A program made the translations under genes and the position numbers. The notes under the pieces were generated by a model. It did not search any database. It was given only the letters and a program-made list of their open reading frames with translations, and had not been told where the DNA came from. 64,000 nucleotides of DNA. Origin: Diphasiastrum complanatum (lineage: Eukaryota > Streptophyta > Lycopodiopsida > Lycopodiales > Lycopodiaceae). Shown here piece after piece: positions 32,460 through 43,973 of the stretch. Position 1 is the stretch's first letter; the number at the start of each line of letters is the position of its first letter. The stretch spans positions 34,194,361 through 34,258,360 of the forward strand of contig CM055106.1 in assembly GCA_029204225.1 (NCBI GenBank), given 5' to 3'.

Positions 32460-33194
32460 GATTTCCAATGAACACTTGCGTTTGATTGGTAAAGCTAGGG
32501 CCGTCCAATTAGCACAGAATAAGATGACAAACCAAGTGGTTTAATAACTATGAAATTCATTGTGAAAGGCTTGGCTTGAATGTGAACCGTAACATCCTTC
32601 AATTCTCCAATAGGTTTTCGTCGCGTCGAATCAACTAACTTAATATTTCGCTATGTCGGTTGAATGTCAGTCAGTCCCAAAGCATGAGCTGTGTCTTCTA
32701 TTATCATGTTCATGCTGGAACCAGAGTCTATCGGCACTTTTTCAATCAAACATCTAGCAATGGTAACATCAATCTCAAGTGCACCGAGATCTCCTAAACC
32801 GATAGACAATACACCAGCATCTAGTAAAGAAACTTTTTTTTTTCTCTTTAGGGGCAGGAAGACCTTTCAGTTGCTTTTTGTAATAAGTGTTATCTGCCAA
32901 TAATTACTCAAAAGTGATGTTCGGACGAAGAGATCCAATATCAGTCACTATGTCATAATCCTTCGTCTTTGATTTCAAGATTGGCTTGTCAATAACATCA
33001 TTGTCCTCTTTCTCGAATGTGGCCACCTTCTCTATAGCAGCTGACTGAAGTTCGGTGTTGATAATTGTTTTCGCTTCTGCTGAGATGTCTTTTGCAAATA
33101 ATTTTGCATCATTACGGTCATTGTCGGGGTCATCTTTAAGGTCTTCTTTGGTTGTAGATTTGTTCGTCGACTTGCTAGAAGATTTCTTCTTCAA
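32460..33194 (-). pseudogene. TE4 protease region
   Basis: A Lys/Asp-rich linker frame (33194-32904) leads into a retropepsin-like domain. The active site VPIDSGSSMNMI is intact (D-S-G, about 32740-32705), followed by LVDSTRRKPIGEL and the later strand SSYSVLIGRP. Stops at about 32655 and 32500 and a frameshift near 32840 break it. It would process the Gag-Pol polyprotein. Confidence 0.7.
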
Positions 33195-34690
33195 GATTTT
33201 CTACGCTTCATTGAAGATTTTTGTTCGGGTTTTGAGGAGTCTTTGCTTCTCGTTGTGACTTTGAATATCTTTTCCATGTCACTTGGCCAGGATTGGTCTT
33301 CTGTCTTTGGCAATTTTCCTTCAATTATATCAATTCTTTGCACAACAGCATCAGTCGAAGCTTTTGCTTTCGAGTCTGCAGCAGCTGGTGTTGCTACATA
33401 CTGATATTTAGGTCGTGGCTTCTGCGGCTGAGGGCAATCAGGATACTTGTGGCCAAGCTCCCTACAGCTTGAGCATAACGGTACATAACCAATCGGCCTT
33501 CGTGGCTGAGGACAGTCGGGTGAATGTCCTGGCTCTCCACGGTCGTAATAGTTGTCTGATACTGGCTTAGTCCTGGTTTGTGACTTCATTGTTGGTCCAA
33601 CAAATTTGGGAGGATTGTGTCTTCTTGGTGCAAACTTTGGTCTATCATGTTGGGCTGATGCTGCAGTACCCTGAACATAAGTGGTAGTCGCATCATTTTG
33701 AAAAATAAAAAGTACCTCTTGGGTAGGATCTTCGATATATTTTACATTCACAGTGGTGCAGTCTTCCTTAGTATGTCCATAAGTTCCACATTTTGTACAC
33801 CACATTCTTGAGTTGGAAGAAGACACTTTTGGTCTTTTGTCTGCAACTTCAGAGATCTGTACATTCAAATCATTAAACTTTTGATTAAGGTCAGCCATAT
33901 TACTCTTCCAAGGCTTTAAACTATAGAAGTTGACGACTTATCCTCGATGGTTTTTATGTCGTCCTTTCGTTTGGATCGTCACTTATTTCTTTTATCTCCT
34001 TTATCAGCTTCTGATTCTGATGAATCACTGCTTTCGGACTCCGAACTTGAAGAACAGGTACTTGAGTCAAAATCTGAATCATCATTGCTATCACTAGAAT
34101 CAGTTTTGGACTTACGAGATCTTTTAGTTGAGCGTCGCTTTCATGCTAGTTTCGAGGTCTCAAAGTTTTCAGCACTAGCTATTACTGTTGCTAAGGAGGT
34201 CATGTCCCCTTGTCTGCAATACCGATCAATCTTTGGTGGTAAACCAGCCAAAAACCATTCGATCTACATATCAACGAGATATACACCGGTTAGTTTTCCT
34301 ATAAGATTCTTAACCTTTCGTGTATATTCTTGAAGGGATTCTTTAGTCTTCTTCTGAACATTGTTCAGACGTCCGAGAATTCTGGATTTATAACTGATTT
34401 CTCTGAATAGGTTCAGAAACACATCTTTCAGTAGTAACCAGGTTCCTACACGGCCTAGTTCAACTTGATTGTACCATATGCGTGCCTGCTTTCTCAGCAG
34501 ACCAGGAAAGATTCGTAGTTTGTCTAAGTCAGTTCCTTCGTTATTTGCATTAGCGACTGACTCAATTGCGAGGCATAGCTATCTGCATCATCTAAAGTAG
34601 TCCCTTTAAAATAATTGTACTTAATTTTTGAGATAGAAGTGAAATGTGCAGCAGGACCCTCTATACCAAAGCTAATTAGGAGTTCAAGTA
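33191..34690 (-). pseudogene. TE4 gag with zinc knuckles (broken)
   Basis: The capsid-like part lies at about 34690-34200 in broken frames (KLRIFPGLLRKQARIWYNQ, then FLAGLPPKID). A Ser/Asp/Glu-rich acidic linker follows (about 34130-33990). Frame 33898-33191 holds CTKCGTYGHTKEDC (33799-33758), a knuckle that lost its first Cys pair (YYDRGEPGHSPDC) and CSSCRELGHKYPDC (33475-33434). Knuckles two and three share a PDCPQP tail, suggesting knuckle duplication. RNA-binding nucleocapsid role by family knowledge. Confidence 0.75.
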
Positions 34691-34750
34691 ACTGGGCAGT
34701 GATCTCTAAGCTTACAATATTTGTCTTTGTAAAAGCTCCTCTCTAAGCTA

Positions 34751-36067
34751 ACGGTATCGTTCTAATCGGGATTATCTATTTGACATACACTGAAAATGAA
34801 GATAGATGTGTCAGTTTTCTTATAACGCATTTAGTTTTTGTCATGATGCATGCATCTCTGTATTGCTTTTGTAATTGATAGAAATTATCTGAGAATTTAG
34901 TACTTTATGTTTGGCTACGTAATCAATTAGTATCTAGTGAAAGTTAGTTGCTAAAGATTGAACGTGATTTCCATCACTACTGTTTTGTTCAATTTTTGAT
35001 AGGCATAGTCATGTATTGGAAGTAGGAAGTTTTCGCTCTATTACTCACCTATTTTCGACAAATCAGACGATGGTCATCTTTGATGTCTGAGGAATGTGCA
35101 CAATCCTATTGCACCATCGTTCTTTATTCAATATTGAACCTTTTGATTCAAACTGACTGACAATAACTCCTATACTCTTCGATGGTTGTGATCAGACTAG
35201 CATTTGAACGCGCATTTGTTTTTATGATCTTGTAGTGAACGTAGGAGCTATGATCTTGTTTGGCATTTGCGATTCATGATTGTTCTTGTTGGCAATTAAT
35301 AGCAACCCATTTTTAGAGAGAGTTGTTCCGCACTATTTCTCTCCCTCGCTTTGTTCTCCAACAGTGATATTGATGAGGCAAGAGAGATAGGAAGAACGAG
35401 AACGGAGAAGAGAGCAGGAATGTTGCGGAACAGCTCTCCTGTTCTAATCAGCTACTAGGTGCAAAAACAGTCTAATACACAGCTTATGCTAAAGATGATC
35501 ACAGCTTAATGCATTCTGATTGCCCAACAGGGTTTAAAAAATTAATTCATACTCTAGATTAGAAATGGTTTGTGTGTGGTACTACTGAAATCAGATTCAA
35601 TGTGAAGTATAATTTTGAAATAAATGGAAGAGCAGTATGATATCGCGAGTTCCTCAGGCATCAAAGACAACCATCGTTTGATCAAAAATTGAGGAGTCAT
35701 AGACATCCGTGTTCTGATCAGAGTGAGTAAACAAGCACGATCAAATAGCAATGAAAGTGCATTCATTAACAACATGCATTCATCTACGTTGTTGTACACA
35801 GATATAAGCGTGTTGTTGCTATATTACACTAAAGCACAATACAAGTAGCAATTACAACCAAAATTTGATGGCATAATTGAGAGGCTCAAATAATGCGTCT
35901 CATGGATGGAGCAACCAACAATCTGTGCTTGGATGATCTATTTATAGATTTCATCCATGTATTAACTACAATAAATGATTGTCACCTAATTAGGTAAGCC
36001 ATTGTACTTGGAAGCACATGGCTTTTGTGACAACTATACATAGTATATACTGTCAACCCATAGAGAA
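34751..36067. other. Unassigned stretch (possible TE4 leader/LTR)
   Basis: No ORF resembles a known protein. Purine-rich and TTG-rich blocks (35340-35420) are reminiscent of retroelement leaders, but no LTR pair or primer site was found. Confidence 0.4.
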
Positions 36068-36700
36068 TGTTGACGTGGATGAGGGCATTGCAAATTTTCT
36101 CACTTCGCTTTATAAGAAAAGTGGATTTCTCTCACTTCGCAAATTTGGGAAGTGGCTGGGAACATTCCTCGTTCAAAGTAGATGACCTTTGGCATTTTTT
36201 TCTCTCTTTGAGATTTTGTGAAAAAGACGAAGTGTCTTTAAAACAATTTAACATGAAAATAGATGACCTTCAGGAATTTTCTCTCTCTTTGCAAACCTTT
36301 GGCGAACAAAGTTGAAGGTGTTAAAGAACTTTTGAACTGTCGCGAACAATTCATGAAAAAGTTGAGGTTGTTTTAAAATAGTTAGACTTTTGGACTGTCA
36401 TGAAACTGTCACGAACATTTCACGAAGTTGTCTCGAACATAGTTCATTTCTGCAGACTATCTCGAAAGTAATGTATTTCTGCAGACTTATTCTAAATGCA
36501 AGTTTGCGGAAGTCCTTGAAGATGGTCAAGTCTTCAATGACTTCAAGTTATTAGACTTAATATTTGAACTTTGAAATTATGACAAGATTGGTTACCCTTT
36601 GCTGGAGATCAGCCGAAAGCCCATTGTAGATGTTCTTCAAATGAATTGGTTGTCTGAGTTTGTGATTCCAGGGAGTCAATTGTGGGCTTAATTCCCAACA
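36068..36700 (-). repeat. TE5 3' LTR
   Basis: On the minus strand it starts TGTTGGGAAT directly after the polypurine tract. A matching end ...GTCAACA at 36068 gives TGTTG/CAACA terminal inverted repeats and a length of 633 bp. With no second LTR the far end is a best guess. Confidence 0.55.
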
Positions 36701-37815
36701 GTCCCCCTTAAGGTCACGGTTGGTCCCTTGGTATCTTCGTCAGGTTCAGCATGTTGAAGAACTTCTGGTGCTTGATCCTGGGAAGCACTTTGGTGAAAAT
36801 GTCTGCTACGATTTCTGTTGTGGAGCAGTATTGAAGGATCACTTGCCCTGAGAAAACTTTCTTCCGAATGAAATGATATTGGATTTCTATGTGCTTGGAT
36901 TTGCCATGAAATCTGGGATTCAGTGACACTGAATCCTTTTGAAGCTTGGCATGCTGCGATGTACTCTGCCTTTGTCGAAGAAAGCGCAACTGATTTCTGC
37001 TTCCTTGAGTTCCACGAAATTGGTCCCCCTGCAGAACCCATAGGTAGATTTTCTAGTAGAGACTGTTCCTCCCCAATCTGAGTCGGAGTACCCTGGTAGG
37101 ACGTGGGTCGATAGCATTTCCATCATAACATAAAATGTGATCTAAACTTACCTGAATATATCTCATCACTCTCTTCAATGCTTTCCAATATGAGATCCTA
37201 GGATTAAACATGAATGGACTTAACGTGCTAATAGTGTATGCCAAATCTGGTCTAGTACACAACATTGCATACATTAGATATCCGATTAGTAAATGATAAA
37301 GGTACTTTGCTAAGTCGAGTACTTCACTATCAGTCTCAGCACAAGAAGGTTTAGTCAATACTATACTTGGATCCATTGGGATATCAATTGGTTTGCAATC
37401 AAACATATGAAACTTTTCTAAAATGCTTTTTAGATATGTCTGCTGGCTAAGATAGATCTTTTTTTTAAGTCTATTTCTAAATATGTGAATTCCTAGCAAA
37501 GAATGGACAACTCCTAAATCAGTCATGTCAAATTCCTTTGACAGATCACTCTTAGTAGTGTGCAAAAGAGAAGTGTCATTAGACAAAATAAATGCATCAT
37601 CTACGTAAAGGGCTATGTGAACTTATGAGGCCTATATGCTTTGAATAAACATTATAGTCAACTGAATTGTTTGCAAATCCCAATTGAATGAGACAAGAGT
37701 TGATTCCATGCTCTTGCGGCCTGTTTTAGACCGTAGATTGCTTTGTGCAGGTTGCACACTTTGTGCTCTTGGCCTTTGACTTCGAATCCTTCCGGTTGGA
37801 AGGTGTACACTGATG
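36701..37815 (-). pseudogene. TE5 copia reverse transcriptase C-terminus and RNase H (broken)
   Basis: Reading on the minus strand from 37815: FQPEGFEVKGQEHKVC and LHKAIYGLKQAARAWNQ (copia RT), then YVDD at about 37605, then the long frame 37586-37053 with LSKEFDMTDLG, LLGIHIFRN and the TRPDLAY block. RNase H follows in shifted frames: GYSDSDWGG (about 37090), SVALSSTKAEYIA (about 36985), HIEIQYHFIR and ADIFTK. At least three frameshifts and one stop make it non-functional. The RT-RNase H order after integrase is the copia signature. Confidence 0.88.
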
Positions 37816-39470
37816 GAAAAAATGTGAATGTGCAAATTCAAATTTCCAATAAAATACTTGTAAAAAACTGATAAAAGTCTCTCAAACAATTCGCGAACAT
37901 TTCGTAGAAAAAGTTCTGATCACGAATAATTTCTGCTCGAGAAGAATTCATGATCCAGTCAAGCTCTGCAACAAAACGAATCAAAACAAAACAAAACTAG
38001 ACAAAAGAGAAAAATTAATGAAAAGATCAATCAGGCTCTGTAATGAGACGAAACGAGACGAAATGGAACTTAAATGAGCTCTGAAATTGATTTACGCTTA
38101 AAGCCAAGAGATCGCGAAACGAAATGAAATGAAGCACGAAGCCAAAACATTCGCGAATAGAATTAGTTCGTGTGGAATTCAGATATAATTGCTGGTCACT
38201 GCCGGCTATATCATTCCTACAATCCTCCCGAATGTAGACAGGTACTGCTGATCTACGTTATAGATTATTATAGCATTCAGCAAAATCAAACCAATGTGCG
38301 GAATTGAATAAACAAGTGAATCAGATACACGAATAGTAACAGACAAATATACATTCCAGATCATATAATCATTCAGAATAATATGCGCATAACTGCTTGT
38401 TGTAGTTTGATGAGATATGTCATTATTTGATAAATAAGTTTTGGACTCATTCAAGGTAAACTCTCCCCTCCATTAATCCTTAGTGATTTGATTTTCTTGC
38501 CAATTCAAAATTTTGACTTTGCTTTGAATTCTTGAAAGCATTTTAATGCGTCAGATTTATGATTGATAAACATGATAGAGGTTCATATGAAAAACACTAT
38601 TTTTAAGGGTCATGAATTAAATAGCTCCTCCTTATGATAAGATTTGCGACCTAAAAGATAAGATTTGTGACCTAAAAGATAGTTGGAACATTGAAAGTTG
38701 ATTACACAAGTCCAATGTTGTTTGTAGCATCTATAAGACCGAGCCAGAGTGACACATGTAAGTTGGAAGAGCTAAGCCTCATCTAGGTTTACAAGAAAAA
38801 AAAACTGCAAAACTTAAGAAAGATGCCGCATCTCTATGCATAATTGGCTAGCTGTAAACTACCAACATCAAAATTTTGCCTACCTCCTTCCCTGCTTAAC
38901 GTCAAAAGGCCTGTCACTAGATGATTGGTCCCATCCTAGGTATTTTCTCAAATACTTGACAAGTTAATTATTTTGAATGAGGATTGTTTATCTTGGACTA
39001 CTCACAATTCCTCATGACCAGTCCAGCTTTGAAATTGCATTCTTATTGTTGCAGTTCGGCTTTTAGTGAACTTCTCATTCTCAACTTATGATGTGGAGAC
39101 GAGATATGACGGTCTCCAGGAATTTTTTTATGTTTTTTATTCAGATACCAGTTTTTTATCATGCAGCTAAACAGGATTTTATGTTTATAAATTGGCTACA
39201 AGTTTCACAGCCACTGGCTGTGAACTGAACATATAGGTCCAAAGTGTGCACACTTTGTACTACTAACTTACCTGAATTTGGATGTTAGAAATAACATCAT
39301 CAGTTCACTAGAAACATGAGTTTTCATAACAACAATGCAAGACACGATAATGGAGGATTGCACATTTATTTTGAACTACTCGGTAAAAGAACTTCATTTG
39401 CATACATTCATAACTCAGTTTCAAACCGTCAAGTGAAAATTGCACAACATGAATGTATTTGCAGCTTCCA
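37816..39470. other. Spacer without recognisable genes
   Basis: AT-rich. The part 37860-38170 has cgcgaac/acgaaac-type repeats that echo the TE5 LTR and might be a remnant of its 5' end. No convincing coding sequence. Confidence 0.45.
38636..38677. repeat. 21-bp tandem duplication
   Basis: The unit gataagatttgcgacctaaa(a) occurs at 38636-38656 and again at 38657-38677 with one substitution. Confidence 0.8.
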
Positions 39471-39588
39471 CATTGCAACTGTTATGCTTCTTGGTTTCCA
39501 AGGGGAGGCTCGAACCTGGGACCAAAGAAACTTTGGATGCCAAGCTAACCAGTTGAGCCAACCCCGTTGGGTCATTGCAACTGTTATG
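39471..39588 (-). mobile_element. Short tRNA-derived SINE-like retroposon with 16-bp target duplications
   Basis: An 86-bp body (39487-39572) is flanked by perfect direct repeats cattgcaactgttatg at 39471-39486 and 39573-39588. On the minus strand the body has an A-box tggctcaactgg (39560-39549), which fits TRGYNNARNNGG fully. It also has a B-box ggttcgagcct (39516-39506), one base off GGTTCGANNCC. The long TSDs point to target-primed insertion using LINE machinery. There is no obvious poly-A tail. A second, older copy is split by TE1 (2615-2640 and 7729-7786). Confidence 0.8.
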
Positions 39589-39920
39589 GTACAGCTGACA
39601 GTGAATTGCATGTCAACAGAATGTTTCACTCTGAAATCAATCGAATGTCTTTCATCAAAAGCTTTACTTCTAAAACAGAATCTGCCAATCAGATTAGAAT
39701 ATTAGAAAAGTTCTACTTAACTATGTATAAGGATATATAATCATATTACACACAGAAATGTAATCAAAATCTGCTGTTTTGCAATCAGTACTACAGCAGT
39801 GGGCTGAAACAAAATTGAGTGTCGATCGAGGCACAGATCTGTTTTAAGTGATAAATTGGTTCAGCTTGAAGGGACAAAACCTTACTATGCTTTCTCAGTT
39901 ATCTCCATTTTGTATGTTAC

Positions 39921-39921
<1 letters not shown>

Positions 39922-40009
<88 letters not shown>
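39922..40009. repeat. Compound microsatellite (GT)n(GA)n
   Basis: About 44 bp of GT followed directly by about 44 bp of GA. Confidence 0.95.
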
Positions 40010-40014
<5 letters not shown>

Positions 40015-40410
40015 AATGACTGCTGTACTGTGTTATTATGACCCATTCTTCAATGAATAGGCAGCATACGCAGCAACTAGCTTCCTTCAACTCACCCATA
40101 GCAGCTACACTTGATAATTTAAGCTCTCCAAGGGTATGGAAACCTGAAGCTAAGCAAGCTTGAGTGGTTTTCTGCCTTCAACTAGCATAACGTTGGTGTC
40201 AATAGATGCTGAGCTTCAATGAGAAGCCAACCAAGTGCCATTTAATGTAATCAAAGAGCTAAAAAAAATAACATCTGCATAGCAAAGAGGTGATCCCGAG
40301 TGCTTGTCTCAACAAACTCTCCGTATCCTCCTCAAAATGGTCATAGCTACCAGATCTGGTTCAAGAACATTGCAGGCTGAGACATTCCTGGTAATTGGCC
40401 CATAACATTT

Positions 40411-41207
40411 CTAATGCCCAAAAATGTGAGCACAGCCATTGGGTAAGTTTCCATCTTGCAGAGCCCTCCAGTTCACAAGACCCTGCAAAAATATCATAAC
40501 CTGCATATTGGAACGACATTTAGTTATTCACATCTCACTCCATCTACTCGATACAGGACTTCTTCCACAAAACCTTGAATTCATTTCTGCTTGAATCTAG
40601 GGACCCCAATCAGGGACTCGTTGTGCTTCAATAGTCTTTGCATTAAAAGGAGTTTGTGCATTTGTGAACTAAAACACATCACACAAGACATTAATATGGA
40701 TTGCATGAAGACTCATCAAGTGATCCTTTAAGAAAGACCAATCACCCATTCAAGATAAAAATCCCAATACTTCTGATGAATCTAATGAAAATGGCTAAAA
40801 TATGATGTTTATCATAGGTGATTAGTCCTTAATAGAAGACGAATTATTAGATGCAGAAATTCAAAAAATTCTACTTTTCGATTCAATGATCCTTTTGAAT
40901 CATCTATAAATAATGCAGGAAAATAGCCACATGTACATACCTCAGAGGGATCTCTAAGTGAATATGAAGCACTAGTTGCTTTTGCAACTGTTGACACCAG
41001 AATACTGTACCCAATGCCCCTGTCTCTCAATATCTGGAAGATCATTTCCATTGTTTAGTACAGACACTTTCAAGAATGTAAGAAAAAGTAAAGAAAATGC
41101 AAAGCTGGGGCCTTCACGAGAAAAGAAGTTGCTTACATTAAATGCATCCTCATCAGTCCGATCATCTCCAATGTATAATGGAAGTACATCACTCGTGTTT
41201 TCCAGAC
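40411..41207 (-). CDS. TPP: Trehalose-6-phosphate phosphatase, last three exons (partial)
   Basis: TPP removes phosphate from trehalose-6-phosphate in the plant sugar-signalling pathway. Three exons fit canonical splice sites on the minus strand. Exon 41207-41137 encodes LENTSDVLPLYIGDDRTDEDAF, carrying HAD motif IV (GDDRTDEDAF). Exon 41033-40941 encodes ILRDRGIGYSILVSTVAKA and on to SYSLRDPSE. Exon 40500-40411 encodes VMIFLQGLVNWRALQDGN, ending TAG. Phases agree (the first exon ends in phase 0, then 31 codons, then 30 including the stop). Acceptors are ttacag, ttccag and atgcag; donors gtaagc and gtatgt. The catalytic DxDxT half is not found upstream, where a LINE fragment (41525-42110) and gypsy debris lie. 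It may be a truncated pseudogene, or a gene with large TE-filled introns. Confidence 0.82.
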
Positions 41208-41524
41208 CTGTAATAAAGAATATACAACAAAATGTCACATTTGAAGGTGTTTCGAGAAATTGCATGGGACAAATTAGCAGAGAAATCACTTTATGACTTT
41301 CCTAGTATTCTTCTAGGATATATGACTACTCTTCATGCAGAAGAAGAAACCAAGCTCCAAAAAATGTGCAGAAAGAAAAGAAAGATCAAAAGTTTAGCTT
41401 TCTGAAAGCACCAGAATTCTGAAAGCTTAACATCTCGCTACATTGATCAAATTTGGCTTGAAACATTAACACTCAAGGCTAACCAAGGATGACCCTTCCT
41501 CAGTCTAGTAATAGCAGATGGTCT

Positions 41525-42110
41525 CATGCTAAAGGTAGGCAATGTCCCCAAACATGTATGAGGTCACAATCTCCAATGGCTGACCATCTAGAGTGAAACT
41601 GTGTCTCTGCATGTAGGTCTTGGAAGTATTGAAGATCATGATTTGAGTCTTCCTAGTATGTACAGTTAGGCCCTGTCTGTCTCCAAATAAATGCAATCTA
41701 TCCAGGTGTCTCTGTAGTCCCTCCACTATAGATGAGATCAGTGCCACATCATTTGCATATAATAAAGAAGAAATAAGAATGTCACCCAGTCTGCAACCAC
41801 TACCACCATCCTGATCAATGACCTACTCAAGCTCATCTACCAAAGAGAGTGGGGGAGAGAGAACACCCCTGCTTCACCCTGATCATACTCCTGATCAACT
41901 GGGACAAACCCTCCTCCACGTCCTAAAACATCCCCAAACTTGCTCATATTGTGCCATAACTGTCAGTGTAGTATCTGGGGAGAATCCTAACTCAGATAGT
42001 CTCTGTATAAGTGTGTGTCCCGGGAATGAGTCAAATGCCCCTGAAAATCAACAAAGCAGCAATACAGCCTCCTCGATGGTGGCTCTCAATGTGAAGATGT
42101 GTCGTCCACA
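41525..42110 (-). mobile_element. LINE reverse transcriptase fragment
   Basis: Minus-strand, frame-broken non-LTR RT: FDSFPGHTLIQRLSELGF (about 42030), GVLSPPLFG, a catalytic box degraded to YANDVALIS (about 41760-41735), then frame 41747-41529 with VEGLQRHLDRLHLFG, LTVHTRKTQIMIFN and LEIVTSYMFGD. The blocks parallel those of the LINE at 61380-64000 (AGLQRHL, KTKVLIFN, VEIVTSYTYLG), so they are distant relatives. It lies upstream of the TPP exons in the gene's orientation. Confidence 0.82.
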
Positions 42111-42899
42111 GTGGGAAGGAAAAAGTGATGGTTTGTCCATATTCCATAGGACTGTGTTGTAATTTTCCTCCGTTTTATTTGTGGACCCAAGAATTTGTTA
42201 AGAGGACAAATGAAGTTGCTTACACATAAGTGTTACCCAAAGGTTGTAAAGTACATCCTTTTTTATATGTTTCATGTTTAAAGGGGGTCCTACATGATGA
42301 ATTTAGTTTGTTGATAGAGGAACTTGTTTGTTTTCAAGAGAATGGGAAGGTGTTGCATGGATCAACAAGAAAATTAGACCAGAGGCATGGATAATTGCAC
42401 AATCAATCGATCTATGAGTACTTGGCTGCATGGCACAATAGAACGACCACTCAATGATGCTACCTAGGAGATGGCACATTGTTTGTGTGCACAATACCTG
42501 CAGCTTGCTATTGCTGACAATGTTCCTTGAGGAGGTAAGGGAAGTCATGTTCTTAACACACACAAAGCTTGACGCAGATTGGGTTAGTTGTCTTGTCGAA
42601 TTCTGTATTGGTCCTAATAATGTATTTAAATGTTTTGCCATAGAATATCTCATACAGGTGTGCACACAATATTATCGAGTAAATATGACAGCATCAATAA
42701 ACCTTCCATGGGTATCATTGACAGCTAACCAAACATTACAAGAGATGCAACCAACAAAGGACCAACCTACTCTTTCAACGTCTGCCACAACACCTTATGA
42801 AATTAGTTTACAAAATTCATCAGCAAGATTCATTAAGAAGAAAGGGCTACTGAAGAATGAAAAGCACATTAGGTTGAAGAAGATATGGATATTCAATAA
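42111..42899. other. Unassigned stretch
   Basis: A 150-codon open frame at 42454-42906 has no recognisable motif. Nothing else supports a gene. Confidence 0.35.
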
Positions 42900-43432
42900 A
42901 GTATAAGGCTTTCTTTTGCAACTCATAGTTTCATGAATCAACAATTAGAACCCCAAACTGCAATTCGAATCGATCCAATTCAGCCGGATCAAATCGAAAA
43001 GTTTTTTTGACTGGCACACTGGGATAAAAAACCTAAATTGGGCACAAGGCCCAATTTGGGTCTCTTTTAGGTTCAAAGTGTCATATAGATTCTGATCTGA
43101 ATTCTCAGATATATGAGCTAAAATTTCAGAATTGAACCTGCAACCAAATCACGATGGTCTACCAGATCATTTTTGTCCTAAATCTGCTCTGATTTCCAAA
43201 ATTTGCACTCAAAAATCAGGGATGGATAGCTGATTTTACAGCGATAGATCTGCACTAGGAATTTGACTCAGATTCTATCTAAAAGGCACGTGGTTCTGGT
43301 CCAAAAACAGGGATGGGTAGCTCTTGCTACATCAATCTCTTTCCCTTGCTCTTGTTCAGAAAGTTAGCAGATGTTCTATATACTCTGACAGATTTTTATC
43401 TTGCTGAAAACTAAACTCCCAAAGATGGAGAT

Positions 43433-43445
43433 GGCTCTGATACCA
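43433..43445 (-). other. TE6 primer binding site (tRNA-iMet)
   Basis: On the minus strand tggtatcagagcc, one base after the LTR end, as in TE11. Confidence 0.85.
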
Positions 43446-43565
43446 GTGTTAGAAGTCCCAACACCACAAACACTAACTGATCCACCCAACCTTGCCTACT
43501 CCCTCATATGGAGTAAGCCCCTCCTAGCCCAGTGTGAGGACTGGTAGCATGCATACTACCAAGTG

Positions 43566-43973
43566 TCGGCCACATGACACAATTATGGACGCGGCGAATG
43601 TACCCTTGGGCCCTTTTTTATTCATTAGTGACACTTAGACTATATGGTTGGCCTTTGGCCTTATTACTCATTATTAGGCCATTTGGACATACTACTGGAG
43701 AGTGGGGGCCTTCTTGGAGGGCGCACTATTTTCCCTCCCAATTGGGCCCTAGCCACCGGAAGCTTCCTTTTAGGGCTTCCTCTTGGCTATAAGTAGGAAA
43801 ACTGTGTCATTTGTTATTCAGCTGATGATATTGATCTCTCTCTTTAGTCTCCTTAATCTCTCTCTTTCCTGCTTTCTAGGGTTAAGTCTTGCTTATATGC
43901 TACTTTCATAGCTTAAGTCTTGCTTATGTGATGCTTTCATAGCTTAGCTCTAGATCAGCTGTGACGTGGCCAA
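43566..43973 (+). mobile_element. Solo LTR of the TE10 family inside the TE6 LTR
   Basis: Matches the TE10 LTR at 58585-58985 from ttgggccctttttt to tagatcagctg. The first 60-70 bp differ: after ttatggac the sequence reads gcggcgaatgta, the reverse complement of tacattcgccgc found at this place in the intact LTR, and then a deletion. The flanks resume the TE6 LTR without loss, but no clean target duplication is visible. Confidence 0.75.

Larger units (their letters stand above)
27772..34750 (-). mobile_element. TE4: Ty3/gypsy relic with accessory ORFs downstream of integrase
   Basis: Read on the minus strand: gag with zinc knuckles (about 34690-33191), protease, RT lacking its catalytic box, RNase H, integrase (to 29826), a 560-bp AT-rich minisatellite, then a globular ORF and a coiled-coil ORF down to 27775. 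No LTR of this element could be fixed on either side. Its left end abuts the TE3 3' LTR. Many stops and frameshifts mark it as old. Confidence 0.75.
36068..37815 (-). mobile_element. TE5: 5'-truncated Ty1/copia retrotransposon
   Basis: Minus-strand copia fragment. It begins inside RT (about 37815), continues through RNase H to a polypurine tract (taagggggac, 36710-36701), and ends in a 3' LTR. Gag, protease, integrase and the 5' LTR are absent. Confidence 0.85.

Noticed and set aside
33947-34333. Plus-strand Ser/Leu/Glu-rich ORF
   Set aside because: Antisense of the acidic Ser/Asp linker of the TE4 gag.
40812-41051. 79-codon minus ORF running through TPP exon and intron
   Set aside because: It is exon 41033-40941 read through into the intron. 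The splice-site model with the downstream exon 40500-40411 fits the family much better.
42454-42906. 150-codon ORF between LINE and TE6
   Set aside because: No recognisable domain. It could not be tied to any element, so it is not called as a gene.
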